A stretch of DNA of 45,958 nt from contig NZ_JASHKA010000037.1 of assembly GCF_030732845.1 (NCBI RefSeq), positions 1 through 45,958 of the forward strand, written 5' to 3'. The notes under the pieces were generated by a model. It did no database searches. It saw nothing but the letters and a program-made list of their open reading frames with translations, and was not told the origin of the DNA. The translations under genes and the position numbers were made by a program. Source of the stretch: Roseibium sp. MMSF_3544. Lineage in GTDB: Bacteria > Pseudomonadota > Alphaproteobacteria > Rhizobiales > Stappiaceae. Shown here one piece after another: positions 1 through 10,163 of this stretch; the first letter of the stretch is position 1, and each line of letters starts with the position of its first letter.

Positions 1-411
1 ACCATGGCCGACAAGATCGTGGTGCTGCAGGCCGGTATCATCGAGCAGGTCGGCTCGCCCCTGGAGCTCTACCACACGCCGCGCAACCGGTTCGTCGCCG
101 GCTTCATCGGGTCGCCGAAGATGAACTTCATGATGGGCGCCTTTTCCTCAGAATATGATGCGGCCACCATCGGCATCCGACCGGAACACCTGACCGTCTC
201 CCACACCGAGGGCAAGTGGACCGGAACCGTCGGCGTCTCCGAACATCTGGGATCAGACACCTTCCTTTATGTCGATGTCGAAGGGCTCAGCGAACCGGTC
301 ACCGTTAGATCCCCCGGAGACATCGCATTCCGGCACGGAGACACAATCCATCTCACGCCAGAAGCTGACAAAATACACCGCTTCGACAATCAGGGCCTGA
401 GGATCGCATAA
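1..411 (+). CDS. sugar ABC transporter ATP-binding protein, C-terminal fragment
   Basis: This is the 3' end of a MalK/UgpC/AglK-type ATPase whose start lies before the window. The reading frame is open from base 1, and the methionine at base 4 is internal (T-M-A-D-K-I-V-V-L). The stretch ELYHTPRNRFVAGFIGSPKMN is the familiar D-loop-to-TOBE junction of sugar-import ATPases, and a TOBE domain with GIRPEHL follows. The protein would sit on the cytoplasmic face and power uptake of a sugar or alpha-glucoside. Its place directly before a glycogen operon fits glucoside import, but the substrate cannot be read from this fragment. Confidence 0.9.
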   Translation, partial: TMADKIVVLQAGIIEQVGSPLELYHTPRNRFVAGFIGSPKMNFMMGAFSSEYDAATIGIRPEHLTVSHTEGKWTGTVGVSEHLGSDTFLYVDVEGLSEPVTVRSPGDIAFRHGDTIHLTPEADKIHRFDNQGLRIA

Positions 412-696
412 TGCGGCCTCGGGCGCTGGCCCGTAGAAAAATGAGTTGGCGGCACGGTCCGGCTACGGACCGGCCAAGACAGCGTTGGTGTGACACGCAC
501 GGCGCGTACCTTTCGGGCTCCAGCACGTTCGTCCAAACCCCGTTCTCGCCGTTCCATAGGACGGAATCCATCTTTGCACACTATTAGAGCGCGCTTTCAG
601 AGTTGATTATGGTATCGAGATCGGGTGTGACTCGTTCAAAGGTTTCAAAATCCGGCCCGGGTTCTGAGAACCGGATCGAGAGCCCGCCAATCGACC
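412..696. other. intergenic leader before the glycogen operon, with two small hairpins
   Basis: This 285-base gap holds no convincing gene. Two hairpins lie near the end of the ABC gene: CGGGC/GCCCG at 420-433 with a four-base loop, and CGGTCCG/CGGACCG at 455-472 with loop GCTA. Neither is followed by a T run, so they are weak terminator candidates. The remaining 220 bases presumably hold the promoter of the glg operon, but I could not pick out a convincing -35/-10 pair. Confidence 0.45.
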
Positions 697-3117
697 ATGC
701 ATCGACCAATCGGAATAGAAAGCGAGAAAAAGTTGACGAATACGGCGATCGCCCCTGAAGACCTGCAAAAATCCATACTGCGCCATTTGGAGACGTCTCT
801 TGGCAAGGATATTGTCAACGCGAGCCTCTACGACTGGCGCATGTCGCTGTCACTGGCCTTGCGCGATCTGGTCGTCGATCCCTGGTTCGAGTCAACCCGC
901 AAGTCCTACGAAGTCGCCGGCAAGCGCGTCTACTATCTGTCAATGGAGTTCCTGATCGGTCGCCTTCTTCAAGACGTGGCGATCAATCTGGGGGCTGAAA
1001 GCACGGCTCGCGAAGCACTGGCGGGGTTTGGTCTCGACTACGAGACGGTCGTGCATGACGAGCCTGACGCCGCGCTTGGCAATGGGGGCCTCGGGCGGCT
1101 TGCCGCCTGTTTTCTGGACAGCCTGTCCACGCTCGGCATCCCCGCCTATGGCTACGGCATTCGTTACGAACATGGTCTGTTCGAACAGCACTTCGAAGAC
1201 GGCCGCCAAATCGAGGTTGCCGAAGGGTGGCTTGCTCAGCGTCCCGCGTGGGAGTTCGACCGTCCCGAAGTAAAATACAAGATCGGCTTTGGCGGACATG
1301 TCGGCGACAAATGGGAGCCGGCCGAAACCGTGATCGCCGATGCGCACGACACACCGGTCCTCGGCTGGAAGGGAAGGTGGGCGAACACCTTGCGCTTGTG
1401 GTCCGCAAAACCGACGGTCCTGTTCGACCTGGGCAGTTTCAACCGCGGCGACCTGGTCGGTGCCGTCGTGCCGGAAGCGCTGGCCCGCGCGATTTCCCGT
1501 GTTCTTTATCCCGATGACACGACCGAGGCCGGCAAGGAACTGCGCCTGAAGCAGGAGTATTTCTTCACCTCCGCGTCGCTGCAGGACATTGTCCGGCGTT
1601 TCAAGTCGGAGGGCTACGAGATCGAGACCCTGTCCGATCATGTTGCCATTCAACTCAATGACACCCATCCGGCCATTGCCGGTCCTGAACTGATCCGCCT
1701 TCTGGTGGACGAGCATGGTGTCGAGATGGAAAGAGCCATCGGTCTGGCCCGCAATTGCCTCGCCTATACCAACCACACGCTCCTGCCCGAAGCGCTCGAG
1801 CGCTGGGATCTCGGCTTGTTTGCCCGGACCCTGCCACGGCACCTCCAGATCATCGAGATGATCGAGGCCGACCACCGCTCGCGAACCGGCAGCCATATTC
1901 GGATCATCGAGAACCACAATGTGAAGATGGGCGAACTGGCCTTCATCATGGCTCATAGCGTCAACGGCGTCTCGGCACTGCATTCCGAACTGGTGAAAAA
2001 GACCGTTTTCGCGGATCTGAACCGGGACTATCCGGGACGTATCATCAACCAGACGAACGGCGTCACACCACGGCGTTGGCTCTACACCTGCAATCCGCCC
2101 CTGCGCAAACTCATCAACAGGACGATCGGCGACGGTTGGGTCGATGACCTGGAGCAACTCCAGCGTCTTGAACCGCACGTTTCCGACGCGGGCTTCCTGG
2201 AAGACTTCATGGCGGCGAAACAGGCCAACAAGGAGCGACTGGCAAACTGGCTCGCCGAACAAGGAGGACCGTCGGTCGACCCGTCGGCCATGTTCGACGT
2301 GCAGATCAAACGGATCCACGAATACAAGCGTCAGCTGATGAATATTCTGGAGACGATCGCGCACTGGAACGACATTCGCGACAATCCAAACAGTTCCTGG
2401 ACACCAAGGCTCAAGATTTTCGGCGGCAAGGCGGCTCCAGGATATGTGGTCGCCAAGGAAATCATTCACCTGATCAACGATGTTTCGAAGGTCGTCAACG
2501 CCGACCCGGTCACAAGCGACCGGCTGAAGGTGATCTACCCGCCGAACTACAACGTCTCAATGGCGGAAATCCTGATCCCGGCCGCAGACCTTTCAGAACA
2601 GATATCGACCGCCGGCAAAGAAGCCTCAGGCACCGGCAACATGAAATTTGCGCTCAACGGTGCTCTGACGATCGGAACGCTTGACGGCGCAAACGTGGAA
2701 ATTCGCGAACGGGTCGGCCCGGAGAATTTCTTCCTCTTCGGGCTCACGGCCGAGGAAGTCGTGGAGCGCCGGAATGTGCACGATTATGCCCGCGCGGCCA
2801 TCGCTTCCAGCCCGCGCCTAACGCGCGTCCTCAACCAGATCGCAGACGGCCTGTTCTCACCTGGAGATCCGGGCCGCTACCACGGTCTGGTTCGCCTGCT
2901 CCACGAGCATGACTACTTTCTGGTGACCTGCGACTTCAAGGATTACTATGCGACGCAGAGAAACGTCGATCAGGCGTTTGTCGATCGCAAACGGTGGTCG
3001 GAAATGGCCGCGTTGAACACAGCCCGTTCAGGATGGTTCTCTTCCGACCGGACGATTGAAGGATATGCTAAGGATATCTGGAAAACGTCGTCTCTTCTGG
3101 ACAAAACGGGAGACTGA
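697..3117 (+). CDS. glgP: glycogen phosphorylase
   Basis: GlgP removes terminal alpha-1,4 glucose units from glycogen with phosphate and releases glucose-1-phosphate. The 806-residue length is normal for the GT35 family. The PLP-binding motif EASGTGNMKF is present, with the cofactor lysine at K650, followed by NGALTIGTLDGANVE. Earlier family blocks such as YYLSMEFLIGR, ALGNGGLGRLAACF and QLNDTHPA are intact. The ATG at 697 has only a poor ribosome site. An in-frame TTG at 733 is a possible alternative, so the first dozen residues are uncertain. It is the first gene of the operon, and glgB starts two bases after its stop. Confidence 0.96.
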   Translation: MHRPIGIESEKKLTNTAIAPEDLQKSILRHLETSLGKDIVNASLYDWRMSLSLALRDLVVDPWFESTRKSYEVAGKRVYYLSMEFLIGRLLQDVAINLGAESTAREALAGFGLDYETVVHDEPDAALGNGGLGRLAACFLDSLSTLGIPAYGYGIRYEHGLFEQHFEDGRQIEVAEGWLAQRPAWEFDRPEVKYKIGFGGHVGDKWEPAETVIADAHDTPVLGWKGRWANTLRLWSAKPTVLFDLGSFNRGDLVGAVVPEALARAISRVLYPDDTTEAGKELRLKQEYFFTSASLQDIVRRFKSEGYEIETLSDHVAIQLNDTHPAIAGPELIRLLVDEHGVEMERAIGLARNCLAYTNHTLLPEALERWDLGLFARTLPRHLQIIEMIEADHRSRTGSHIRIIENHNVKMGELAFIMAHSVNGVSALHSELVKKTVFADLNRDYPGRIINQTNGVTPRRWLYTCNPPLRKLINRTIGDGWVDDLEQLQRLEPHVSDAGFLEDFMAAKQANKERLANWLAEQGGPSVDPSAMFDVQIKRIHEYKRQLMNILETIAHWNDIRDNPNSSWTPRLKIFGGKAAPGYVVAKEIIHLINDVSKVVNADPVTSDRLKVIYPPNYNVSMAEILIPAADLSEQISTAGKEASGTGNMKFALNGALTIGTLDGANVEIRERVGPENFFLFGLTAEEVVERRNVHDYARAAIASSPRLTRVLNQIADGLFSPGDPGRYHGLVRLLHEHDYFLVTCDFKDYYATQRNVDQAFVDRKRWSEMAALNTARSGWFSSDRTIEGYAKDIWKTSSLLDKTGD

Positions 3118-3119
3118 AG

Positions 3120-5321
3120 ATGAGTGCATCAGGTCAAAGCGTGTTTCGGGATATCAGCCGGGGCAGCTTTGACGATCCGTTTTCCGTTCTTGGATTGCAC
3201 GAGGCAGAGGGACAGCAAAGCCTCACCGTGTTTCATCCGGATGCGGACAAGGTGGAAGCATTCGACGCAGAAACGGGCAAGGTCATTGCAACCCTCTTGC
3301 TGCAGCCGGATGCACCTGGTGTTTTCCACGCGGCAAGCGGACAAAAAGACCGGTTTTCCTACCGGTTGCGGTTCTCGCGTGGTTCCGAGAGCTGGGAGGC
3401 CGACGATGCCTACCGCTTCGGCCCCGTTCTGGGGGAACTGGACGAATACCTGATCGGCGAAGGGTCGCATTTGCGGCTATGGGAAAAGCTTGGCGCGCAT
3501 GTGATGGATCATGAGGGCAGTCGAGGCACCCATTTCGCGGTCTGGGCGCCCAACGCAAGACGCGTCTCGCTGGTTGGCGATTTCAATGCCTGGGACGGGC
3601 GCCGCAACGTGATGAGACGGTGCGGCAGCACGGGGGTCTGGGAAATCTTCATGCCCGGACTGGACGACGGTGCCGTCTACAAGTTCGAGCTGCAGGATGC
3701 CCAGGGAAATCTGTTGCCGGAAAAGGCGGATCCATTCGGCTTCGGAGCAGAACACCCGCCCAAGACAGCGTCCGTGGTGCGCAATCTGCACAGATACGCC
3801 TGGCAGGATGATGCGTGGCTGAAAACACGCGCCGCAACGCAGCGGATCGACCAGCCGATTTCGATCTACGAAGTGCATCTGGGTTCCTGGCGCCGGATAC
3901 CGGAAGACGGGGATCGCTCGCTTTCCTATCTGGAACTCGCGCGCGACATGGTGTCCTACGCAAAGGACATGGGTTTCACACATATCGAGCTCCTGCCGGT
4001 CTCAGAGCATCCATTCGACGGATCCTGGGGGTATCAGCCGGTCGGGCTTTACGCACCAACGATCCGGTATGGAACGCTTGATGAATTCCGTGCCTTCGTC
4101 GATGCTTGCCACGGCGCAGGACTTGGCCTGATCATCGACTGGGTCCCCGGTCACTTTCCCGAAGACAAGCACGGTCTCGGCCGGTTCGACGGCACACCGC
4201 TTTATGAGCACGCCGATCCGAGGGAAGGGTGGCATCCGGACTGGAGCACGTTCATCTACAACTACGGCCGCACGGAGGTTCAGAACTTTCTGATTGCCAA
4301 TGCGATCTATTGGATGCGCGAACACCATGTCGACGGGCTCCGCGTGGATGCCGTGGCGTCCATGCTTTACCGCGACTATTCGCGCAAGGAAGGCGAGTGG
4401 GTTCCCAATGCATATGGCGGGCGCGAAAACCTGGAAGCGATCGAGTTCCTGAAACGGGCCAACACGCTCGTTTATGCGGATATGGACGGCGTCATCACCA
4501 TTGCCGAGGAAAGCACAGCCTTTCCCGGTGTCAGTACACCGGTCGACAATGGCGGGCTCGGCTTCGGTTACAAATGGAACATGGGCTGGATGAACGACAC
4601 GCTGTCCTACATGAGCGAAAACCCGGTCCATCGAAAATACCATCACAACAAGATCGAGTTCGGGTTGCACTACGCCTTTTCGGAAAACTTCGTGTTGCCG
4701 CTCAGCCATGACGAAGTGGTGCACGGCAAGGGATCGATCCTGGACCGGATGCCCGGGGACGGCGCGGAGAAATTTGCGAACCTGAGGGCTTACTACGGCT
4801 TCATGTGGGGCCATCCGGGCAAGAAGCTCCTGTTCATGGGCTCGGAATTCGCGCAAGGCTGGGAATGGAACCACAACGAAAGCCTTGGCTGGCACCTTCT
4901 GGACAACGGTTTGCACAAGGGGGTGCAGTCGCTTGTCCGTGATCTCAACCGCCTCTACGCGCAGACACCGGCGCTCCATCAGCTGGACAGCAAGGCGGAA
5001 GGTTTCCAATGGATGGAGTCCAACGCGGACGAGTCCGTATTTGCCTGGATCCGCCGGGGCGGCGAGGAAGCTCCGCCTGTTCTGGTGGTCTGCAATTTCA
5101 CGCCCGTTGAACGCTCAGGGCGGCGGATCGGGGTTCCCATCGAAGGACGTTGGGCGGAACGGCTGAATACGGATGCTGCGGACTATGGCGGTCGTGGCGG
5201 TGGCAATCTGGGCGGCGTGGCAACTGACCGGGTTGCTGTTGCTGGACAGCCATATTCCCTTAGTCTGACACTGCCACCATTGAGCACCCTGATCTTAGAA
5301 TTTGAGGCGCCGGACACATAA
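3120..5321 (+). CDS. glgB: 1,4-alpha-glucan branching enzyme
   Basis: GlgB cuts alpha-1,4 chains and reattaches them as alpha-1,6 branches. The 733 residues follow the E. coli-like plan: an N-terminal extension, a CBM48 module (HFAVWAPNARRVSLVGDFN), a GH13 barrel and a C-terminal beta domain. The nucleophile is D410 in GLRVDAVASM, the acid/base is E463 in ITIAEEST, and the third carboxylate lies in LSHDEVVHGKGS. The N-terminal domain starts with the FDDPFSVLGLH signature. The start is set by the ATG two bases after the glgP stop, preceded by the GAAG of the glgP tail. This spacing implies translational coupling. Confidence 0.96.
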   Translation: MSASGQSVFRDISRGSFDDPFSVLGLHEAEGQQSLTVFHPDADKVEAFDAETGKVIATLLLQPDAPGVFHAASGQKDRFSYRLRFSRGSESWEADDAYRFGPVLGELDEYLIGEGSHLRLWEKLGAHVMDHEGSRGTHFAVWAPNARRVSLVGDFNAWDGRRNVMRRCGSTGVWEIFMPGLDDGAVYKFELQDAQGNLLPEKADPFGFGAEHPPKTASVVRNLHRYAWQDDAWLKTRAATQRIDQPISIYEVHLGSWRRIPEDGDRSLSYLELARDMVSYAKDMGFTHIELLPVSEHPFDGSWGYQPVGLYAPTIRYGTLDEFRAFVDACHGAGLGLIIDWVPGHFPEDKHGLGRFDGTPLYEHADPREGWHPDWSTFIYNYGRTEVQNFLIANAIYWMREHHVDGLRVDAVASMLYRDYSRKEGEWVPNAYGGRENLEAIEFLKRANTLVYADMDGVITIAEESTAFPGVSTPVDNGGLGFGYKWNMGWMNDTLSYMSENPVHRKYHHNKIEFGLHYAFSENFVLPLSHDEVVHGKGSILDRMPGDGAEKFANLRAYYGFMWGHPGKKLLFMGSEFAQGWEWNHNESLGWHLLDNGLHKGVQSLVRDLNRLYAQTPALHQLDSKAEGFQWMESNADESVFAWIRRGGEEAPPVLVVCNFTPVERSGRRIGVPIEGRWAERLNTDAADYGGRGGGNLGGVATDRVAVAGQPYSLSLTLPPLSTLILEFEAPDT

Positions 5322-5348
5322 TTGGCGCTACAAACGGGAGGAAACTGG

Positions 5349-6611
5349 ATGTCCACGCAAGATCAACGCAGTCTCGCGAGTCAATCAATGGCATTTGTTC
5401 TGGCTGGCGGACGGGGAAGCCGGCTGAAGGAATTGACCGACCGTCGTGCCAAACCGGCCGTCTATTTTGGTGGCAAGACCAGGATCATCGATTTCGCCCT
5501 GTCAAATTCAATCAACTCCGGCATCAGGCGCATTGGTGTTGCCACGCAATACAAGGCGCACAGCCTGATACGTCACCTCCATCGCGGCTGGAGCTTCTTC
5601 CGGCCGGAACGCAACGAGACGATGGACATTCTGCCCGCTTCGCAACGCGTGAATGAGCAGAACTGGTATCTCGGTACGGCCGATGCGGTTTACCAGAACA
5701 TCGACATCGTCGAGAGCTACGCGCCGAAGTACATGGTGGTTCTGGCTGGTGACCACATCTACAAGCAGGACTACTCCAAGATGCTGGCGCAGCATGTGGA
5801 CACAGGCGCCGAAGTGACTGTTGGATGCATCGAAGCCTCTCTGGAAGAGGCAAAGGGCTTTGGTGTCATGGCCGTCGACGAAAGCGATCGGATTACCGAT
5901 TTCGTCGAAAAGCCCGCCGATCCTCCTCCCATGCCCGGCAATCCGAACCAGGCCCTGTGCAGCATGGGGATCTACATCTTTGAAACGAAACTCTTGTTCG
6001 ATCTCCTGCGGGAAGACGCTGACGATCCCAACTCCAGCCATGATTTCGGCAAGGATCTCATCCCCAAGCTGGTCAGGAACGGCACGGCATATGCCCATCC
6101 CTTCAGCCGTTCCTGTGTGACCAGCGGGATCGAAAAGGAGCCTTACTGGCGCGACGTCGGGACTGTCGATGCGTTCTGGCAAGCCAATATCGACCTGACG
6201 GACTTCACGCCGGAACTTGATATCTACGACAACGAATGGCCTATCTGGACCTATCAGGAGCTGAATCCGCCGGCAAAGTTCATTCACAACGAGGAAGGCC
6301 GGCGCGGCCAGGCGATTTCGTCCATGGTTTCGGGCGGGTGCATCATTTCCGGATCGAGCCTTTACCGCTGTCTGATGTTCACCGGGGCCCGATGCAATTC
6401 CTATTCCCGTCTGGAGGGCGTCGTGGCATTGCCGCATGTGGATATCGGCCGCAATGCACGGCTCACAAATGTGGTCATCGACCGGGGTGTAAAGATCCCC
6501 CAGGATCTGGTTGTCGGAGAAGATCCGGAAATGGATGCCAAGCGTTTCCGCCGCACGGAGAACGGTATCTGCCTGATTACCCAAAACATGATCGACAAGC
6601 TGGAGGGCTGA
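5349..6611 (+). CDS. glgC: glucose-1-phosphate adenylyltransferase
   Basis: GlgC makes ADP-glucose from ATP and glucose-1-phosphate, the committed and usually allosterically controlled step of bacterial glycogen synthesis. The nucleotidyltransferase signature AGGRGSRLKELTDRRAKPAVYFGG lies near the N-terminus, and a left-handed beta-helix-like C-terminal half follows. I chose the ATG at 5349 because GGGAGGAAA sits just upstream. The frame is open back to a TTG at 5322 that directly abuts the glgB stop, but that start has no ribosome site of its own. The resulting 420 residues match the family. glgA starts one base after its stop. Confidence 0.96.
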   Translation: MSTQDQRSLASQSMAFVLAGGRGSRLKELTDRRAKPAVYFGGKTRIIDFALSNSINSGIRRIGVATQYKAHSLIRHLHRGWSFFRPERNETMDILPASQRVNEQNWYLGTADAVYQNIDIVESYAPKYMVVLAGDHIYKQDYSKMLAQHVDTGAEVTVGCIEASLEEAKGFGVMAVDESDRITDFVEKPADPPPMPGNPNQALCSMGIYIFETKLLFDLLREDADDPNSSHDFGKDLIPKLVRNGTAYAHPFSRSCVTSGIEKEPYWRDVGTVDAFWQANIDLTDFTPELDIYDNEWPIWTYQELNPPAKFIHNEEGRRGQAISSMVSGGCIISGSSLYRCLMFTGARCNSYSRLEGVVALPHVDIGRNARLTNVVIDRGVKIPQDLVVGEDPEMDAKRFRRTENGICLITQNMIDKLEG

Positions 6612-6612
6612 G

Positions 6613-8067
6613 ATGAAGGTCCTCCTGGTCGCGTCCGAATGCGCGCCATTCATCAAGACTGGAGGACTGGCGGATGTTGTCGGAGCCTTGCCGAAGGCTC
6701 TGGATCCGCTCGGCGTTTCAAGCCGAGTCATCCTGCCGCTTTATCCTGCCCTGAAAAACCTTGCCGAGAAGGCATCCGTTGTTGAAGATCTCGGCTCGCT
6801 TTTCGGCAGCCCGGCGCGGCTAATGGCCGTCGACGCAGAGGGGCTTTCGCTGTTTTTGCTGGATGCACCCGGATTGTTCGACCGCACCGGGAGCATCTAT
6901 CTTGATCAGAACGGCAAGGACTGGTCCGACAATGCGCAGCGCTACGCGGCCTTGTGTGAGGCTGCGACCCGTGTCGCGGTGAAAGGTTTCGACGGCTGGC
7001 AACCCGATCTGGTTCACGCGCACGACTGGCAGGCCGGCTTGACACCCTGGTACCTGCGCCAGGCCGGTGCGGATATCCCCTCGGTCCTGACAATTCATAA
7101 CATTGCCTTTCAGGGTCTCTTTCCGGCTTCGTTGAGCAAAGAGCTGAGGCTCGATCCCGCGGGGTTTTCGCCGGAGGGTTATGAGTACTACGACCAGATC
7201 AGCTATCTGAAAGCCGGGATCGTGGCTTCGGAAAAGATCACGACCGTCAGTCCGACATATGCGCGGGAATTGATGTCTCCAGAATTCGGAATGGGTTTTG
7301 AGGGTTTGCTCCAGTCCCGCAAGTCGGATCTTGCCGGGATTCTCAACGGGATTGATCTTGACACCTGGGATCCTCAGACCGATGCCGCAATCGAGAGCAA
7401 CTACAGTTCCAAGGCACTCAAGCAGAAAGCACTCAACAGGACAGCGCTGGAAGAGCGGTTCAACCTCACTGCAAATCCGGCAGCACCGCTGTTCTGCGTG
7501 ATCAGCCGGCTGACTGCGCAAAAGGGACTGGATATGCTTCTTGAGGTGTTGCCGGTGCTTGTCGGGCGTGGCGGACGCCTTGCGCTTCTGGGCAGCGGTG
7601 ACGCGGCGCTTGAAGACGCGTTTCGCAAAGCGGCCAGCGATCATGCCGGATCGGTCGGAACGATTATCGGCTATGACGAAAGCCTGTCCCATCTGATGCA
7701 AGCCGGTGCGGATGCAATTCTGATCCCCTCGCGCTTCGAGCCCTGCGGACTGACCCAGCTCTATGGACTTCGATACGGTACCTTGCCCGTTGTCGCACGG
7801 ACCGGCGGACTTGCCGATACGGTGATCGATGCCAACGATGCCGCGATGAGGACGGGATGTGCCACAGGGTTTCAATTCGCGCCGGTCTCGGCCGCAGGGC
7901 TGGCGGATGCGATCGATCGTGCCTGTGACCTGTTTGCCGATCAAAAAGGGTGGACATCCTTGATCAGCAATGCCATGCGGCACCAGGTCGGTTGGGACGC
8001 GTCCGCCGCTGCATACCGGGCGCTGTTCGACACTGTTTTGAGTGCCGGCAAGAAGGAAGCTGAATGA
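6613..8067 (+). CDS. glgA: glycogen synthase (ADP-glucose)
   Basis: GlgA transfers glucose from ADP-glucose to the non-reducing end of glycogen. The 484 residues form a GT5 enzyme with the GT-B fold. The ADP-glucose-binding motif KTGGL is at residues 15-19, VHAHDWQAGL and TIHNIAFQG lie in the N-terminal domain, and the C-terminal block PSRFEPCGLTQLYGLRYG with the TGGL repeat is complete. The start ATG overlaps the context of the glgC stop (TGAGATG). Its own stop overlaps the glgX start as ATGA, so the two are probably translationally coupled. Confidence 0.96.
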   Translation: MKVLLVASECAPFIKTGGLADVVGALPKALDPLGVSSRVILPLYPALKNLAEKASVVEDLGSLFGSPARLMAVDAEGLSLFLLDAPGLFDRTGSIYLDQNGKDWSDNAQRYAALCEAATRVAVKGFDGWQPDLVHAHDWQAGLTPWYLRQAGADIPSVLTIHNIAFQGLFPASLSKELRLDPAGFSPEGYEYYDQISYLKAGIVASEKITTVSPTYARELMSPEFGMGFEGLLQSRKSDLAGILNGIDLDTWDPQTDAAIESNYSSKALKQKALNRTALEERFNLTANPAAPLFCVISRLTAQKGLDMLLEVLPVLVGRGGRLALLGSGDAALEDAFRKAASDHAGSVGTIIGYDESLSHLMQAGADAILIPSRFEPCGLTQLYGLRYGTLPVVARTGGLADTVIDANDAAMRTGCATGFQFAPVSAAGLADAIDRACDLFADQKGWTSLISNAMRHQVGWDASAAAYRALFDTVLSAGKKEAE

Positions 8068-10163
8068 CTATCCAGATGCTTCCGGGCTCGCCAAACAGGC
8101 TCGGCGCAAATTATGACGGTGTCGGAACGAATTTCGCGCTGTTCTCGGACAATGCGCACAAGGTCGAGTTGTGCCTCTTTTCCGAAGACGGCAATCGGGA
8201 ATTGTCACGGATAGCACTGCCGGAACGGAGCGGGCCGGTTTGGCACGGATACCTGCCGAAGACCCTCCCGGGCACGCTTTATGGATATCGCGTTCACGGA
8301 CCCTTTGCGCCGGAGCGGGGGCATCGCTTCAATCCGAACAAATTGCTGCTGGATCCGTATACGCGCGCCTTCAGCGGTTCCTTTCGTTACCACAAGGCTT
8401 TGCTTGGCTTTGATGCTTTCGATCCGCAGGCTGACCTGTCTTTCAGTTCGCTCGACAGCGCGCGCTACGTTCCAAAGTCGGTTGTTCTGGCTCCGGAAGA
8501 TCTGGTCCCGCTTGCCGAGCGTGCGGTTGTAGAAGACGAGGAGCGGCTGATCTACGAAGCCCATGTGAAAGGCTTGACCAAAGAGCATACGGCTATCGCC
8601 GAACACCTTCGGGGGACCTATGAGGGCCTGGCCTCCGATGCGATGATCGAGCACCTTCAAAAGCTCGGTATCACGACCGTCGAGCTGTTGCCGGTCCAGG
8701 CATTTGTCGATGACGGTTTCCTGCTTGAAAAGGGTCTGAGAAACTACTGGGGCTACAACTCAATCGGTTTTTTCGTTCCCGAGCCGCGCTACTTCGGACC
8801 TGCAGGTCGTGCCGGGTTCCGATCGATGGTCCAGCGGCTGCATGCAGCCGGTATCGAGGTCATTCTGGACGTGGTCTACAACCACACGGCCGAAGGCGAC
8901 CACCGGGGACCGACCTTTTCGTTCCGCGGCATCGACAACGCGTCCTACTATCGCCTCATCCAGGGACAGCCGAGATACTACGTCAACGACACAGGCACCG
9001 GAAACACGGTGAATGCGTCGCATCCGTTTGTTTTGAGAATGATCCTCGACAGTCTCCGCTACTGGGTCGAAGTCATGGGCGTCGACGGGTTCAGGTTCGA
9101 TCTGGCGACGACGCTTGGCCGGGAGAGCAACGGCTTCGATCCAAGTGGCAGCTTTCTGGATGCGTTGAGGCAGGATCCGGTATTGGCCAATGTGCACATG
9201 ATCGCCGAACCCTGGGATATCGGCCCCGGGGGGTATCAACTTGGGCAGTTTCCGCCTGAATTCGGAGAGTGGAACGACAAGTTTCGAGACACCAGCCGCC
9301 GCTATTGGCGAGGCGATGATCACAGCGCTCAGGAGCTGGCCGCTTGTGTCCTGGGGTCGGCCGGATTTTTCGACAAGGGGGGACGCCGTGCCTGGTCCTC
9401 CGTCAATCTTGTGACGGCACATGACGGTTTCACGCTGGCCGATGTCACGCGATACTCCGAGCGGCACAATCTGGCAAATGGTGAAGAGGGCAGGGACGGT
9501 CACAACGCCAATTTCAGCGACAACCTGGGTGTTGAAGGAGGCAGCGACGACCCGGCGATCCTGGCGCGCCGCTCCAGCCGTCAGCGCAATCTGCTTGCAA
9601 CGCTGTTTCTGTCACAGGGAACGCCGATGCTGCTTGCCGGCGACGAGATTGGAAACAGCCAGAAAGGCAATAACAACGCCTATTGCCAGGACAATGCCAT
9701 CGGCTGGATCAACTGGGCTGATGCAGATGAAGCGCTTGTGGAATTCGTCTCCGGGCTTTCAGCCCTGCGCAAGGCACATCCAAGCCTGCGCCAATCATTG
9801 TTTCTCCATGGCGCCGTGCGTGAGAGCGACGGTCAGCGCGATGTCGAGTGGCTTGATTTCAGCTGCCGGCCGCTGGATTGGCGGGATCCCGGCCTGTCGT
9901 CGTTCGGTCTGGTCTTGCGCGGATCCGGCGAACGCCCGCCCAAGCACCAGATAAAGGACACGCTGTTTCTCCTGTTCAACCGCGATGTCGCAAGTTTGCA
10001 GGCCACCCTGCCCAAGCCTGACCCTGGGTATATCTGGTGCCTTGAACTCGATACGTCTTTGAAAGATCCCTTTCCGAACGTTTACCCCAAAGAGACCAGC
10101 ATCACCGTTCAGGGGCATTCAATCCTTGTTTTGTCGCTGGTGCCCGGGAGCGAAATTCCATGA
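8064..10163 (+). CDS. glgX: glycogen debranching enzyme
   Basis: GlgX hydrolyses alpha-1,6 branches in phosphorylase-limit glycogen, so that GlgP and MalQ can finish degradation. The 699 residues hold an N-terminal CBM48-like domain (GANYDGVGTNFALFSDNA) and a GH13 barrel. The nucleophile is D346 in DGFRFDLATTLGR, the acid/base is E382 in IAEPWDIG, and the transition-state acid lies in TAHDGFTLADV. The block GDEIGNSQKGNNNAYCQDN is typical of the GlgX/isoamylase group. It overlaps glgA by four bases and malQ by four bases. A plain isoamylase is the only close alternative. Confidence 0.95.
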   Translation: MTIQMLPGSPNRLGANYDGVGTNFALFSDNAHKVELCLFSEDGNRELSRIALPERSGPVWHGYLPKTLPGTLYGYRVHGPFAPERGHRFNPNKLLLDPYTRAFSGSFRYHKALLGFDAFDPQADLSFSSLDSARYVPKSVVLAPEDLVPLAERAVVEDEERLIYEAHVKGLTKEHTAIAEHLRGTYEGLASDAMIEHLQKLGITTVELLPVQAFVDDGFLLEKGLRNYWGYNSIGFFVPEPRYFGPAGRAGFRSMVQRLHAAGIEVILDVVYNHTAEGDHRGPTFSFRGIDNASYYRLIQGQPRYYVNDTGTGNTVNASHPFVLRMILDSLRYWVEVMGVDGFRFDLATTLGRESNGFDPSGSFLDALRQDPVLANVHMIAEPWDIGPGGYQLGQFPPEFGEWNDKFRDTSRRYWRGDDHSAQELAACVLGSAGFFDKGGRRAWSSVNLVTAHDGFTLADVTRYSERHNLANGEEGRDGHNANFSDNLGVEGGSDDPAILARRSSRQRNLLATLFLSQGTPMLLAGDEIGNSQKGNNNAYCQDNAIGWINWADADEALVEFVSGLSALRKAHPSLRQSLFLHGAVRESDGQRDVEWLDFSCRPLDWRDPGLSSFGLVLRGSGERPPKHQIKDTLFLLFNRDVASLQATLPKPDPGYIWCLELDTSLKDPFPNVYPKETSITVQGHSILVLSLVPGSEIP

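Noticed and set aside
412..696. Riboswitch or attenuator before the glycogen operon
   Set aside because: Only two short hairpins next to the previous gene are seen; no conserved riboswitch core was recognised.
940..2469. A 509-codon open frame on the strand opposite glgP
   Set aside because: It lies wholly antisense to a certain gene, has no family motifs and no ribosome site, and is expected in GC-rich codon-biased DNA.
5508..6731. A 407-codon open frame opposite glgC and the start of glgA
   Set aside because: It is antisense to two well-identified genes and shows no recognisable domain.
6820..7983. A 387-codon open frame opposite glgA
   Set aside because: It is a shadow of glgA codon bias; no start context or motif supports it.
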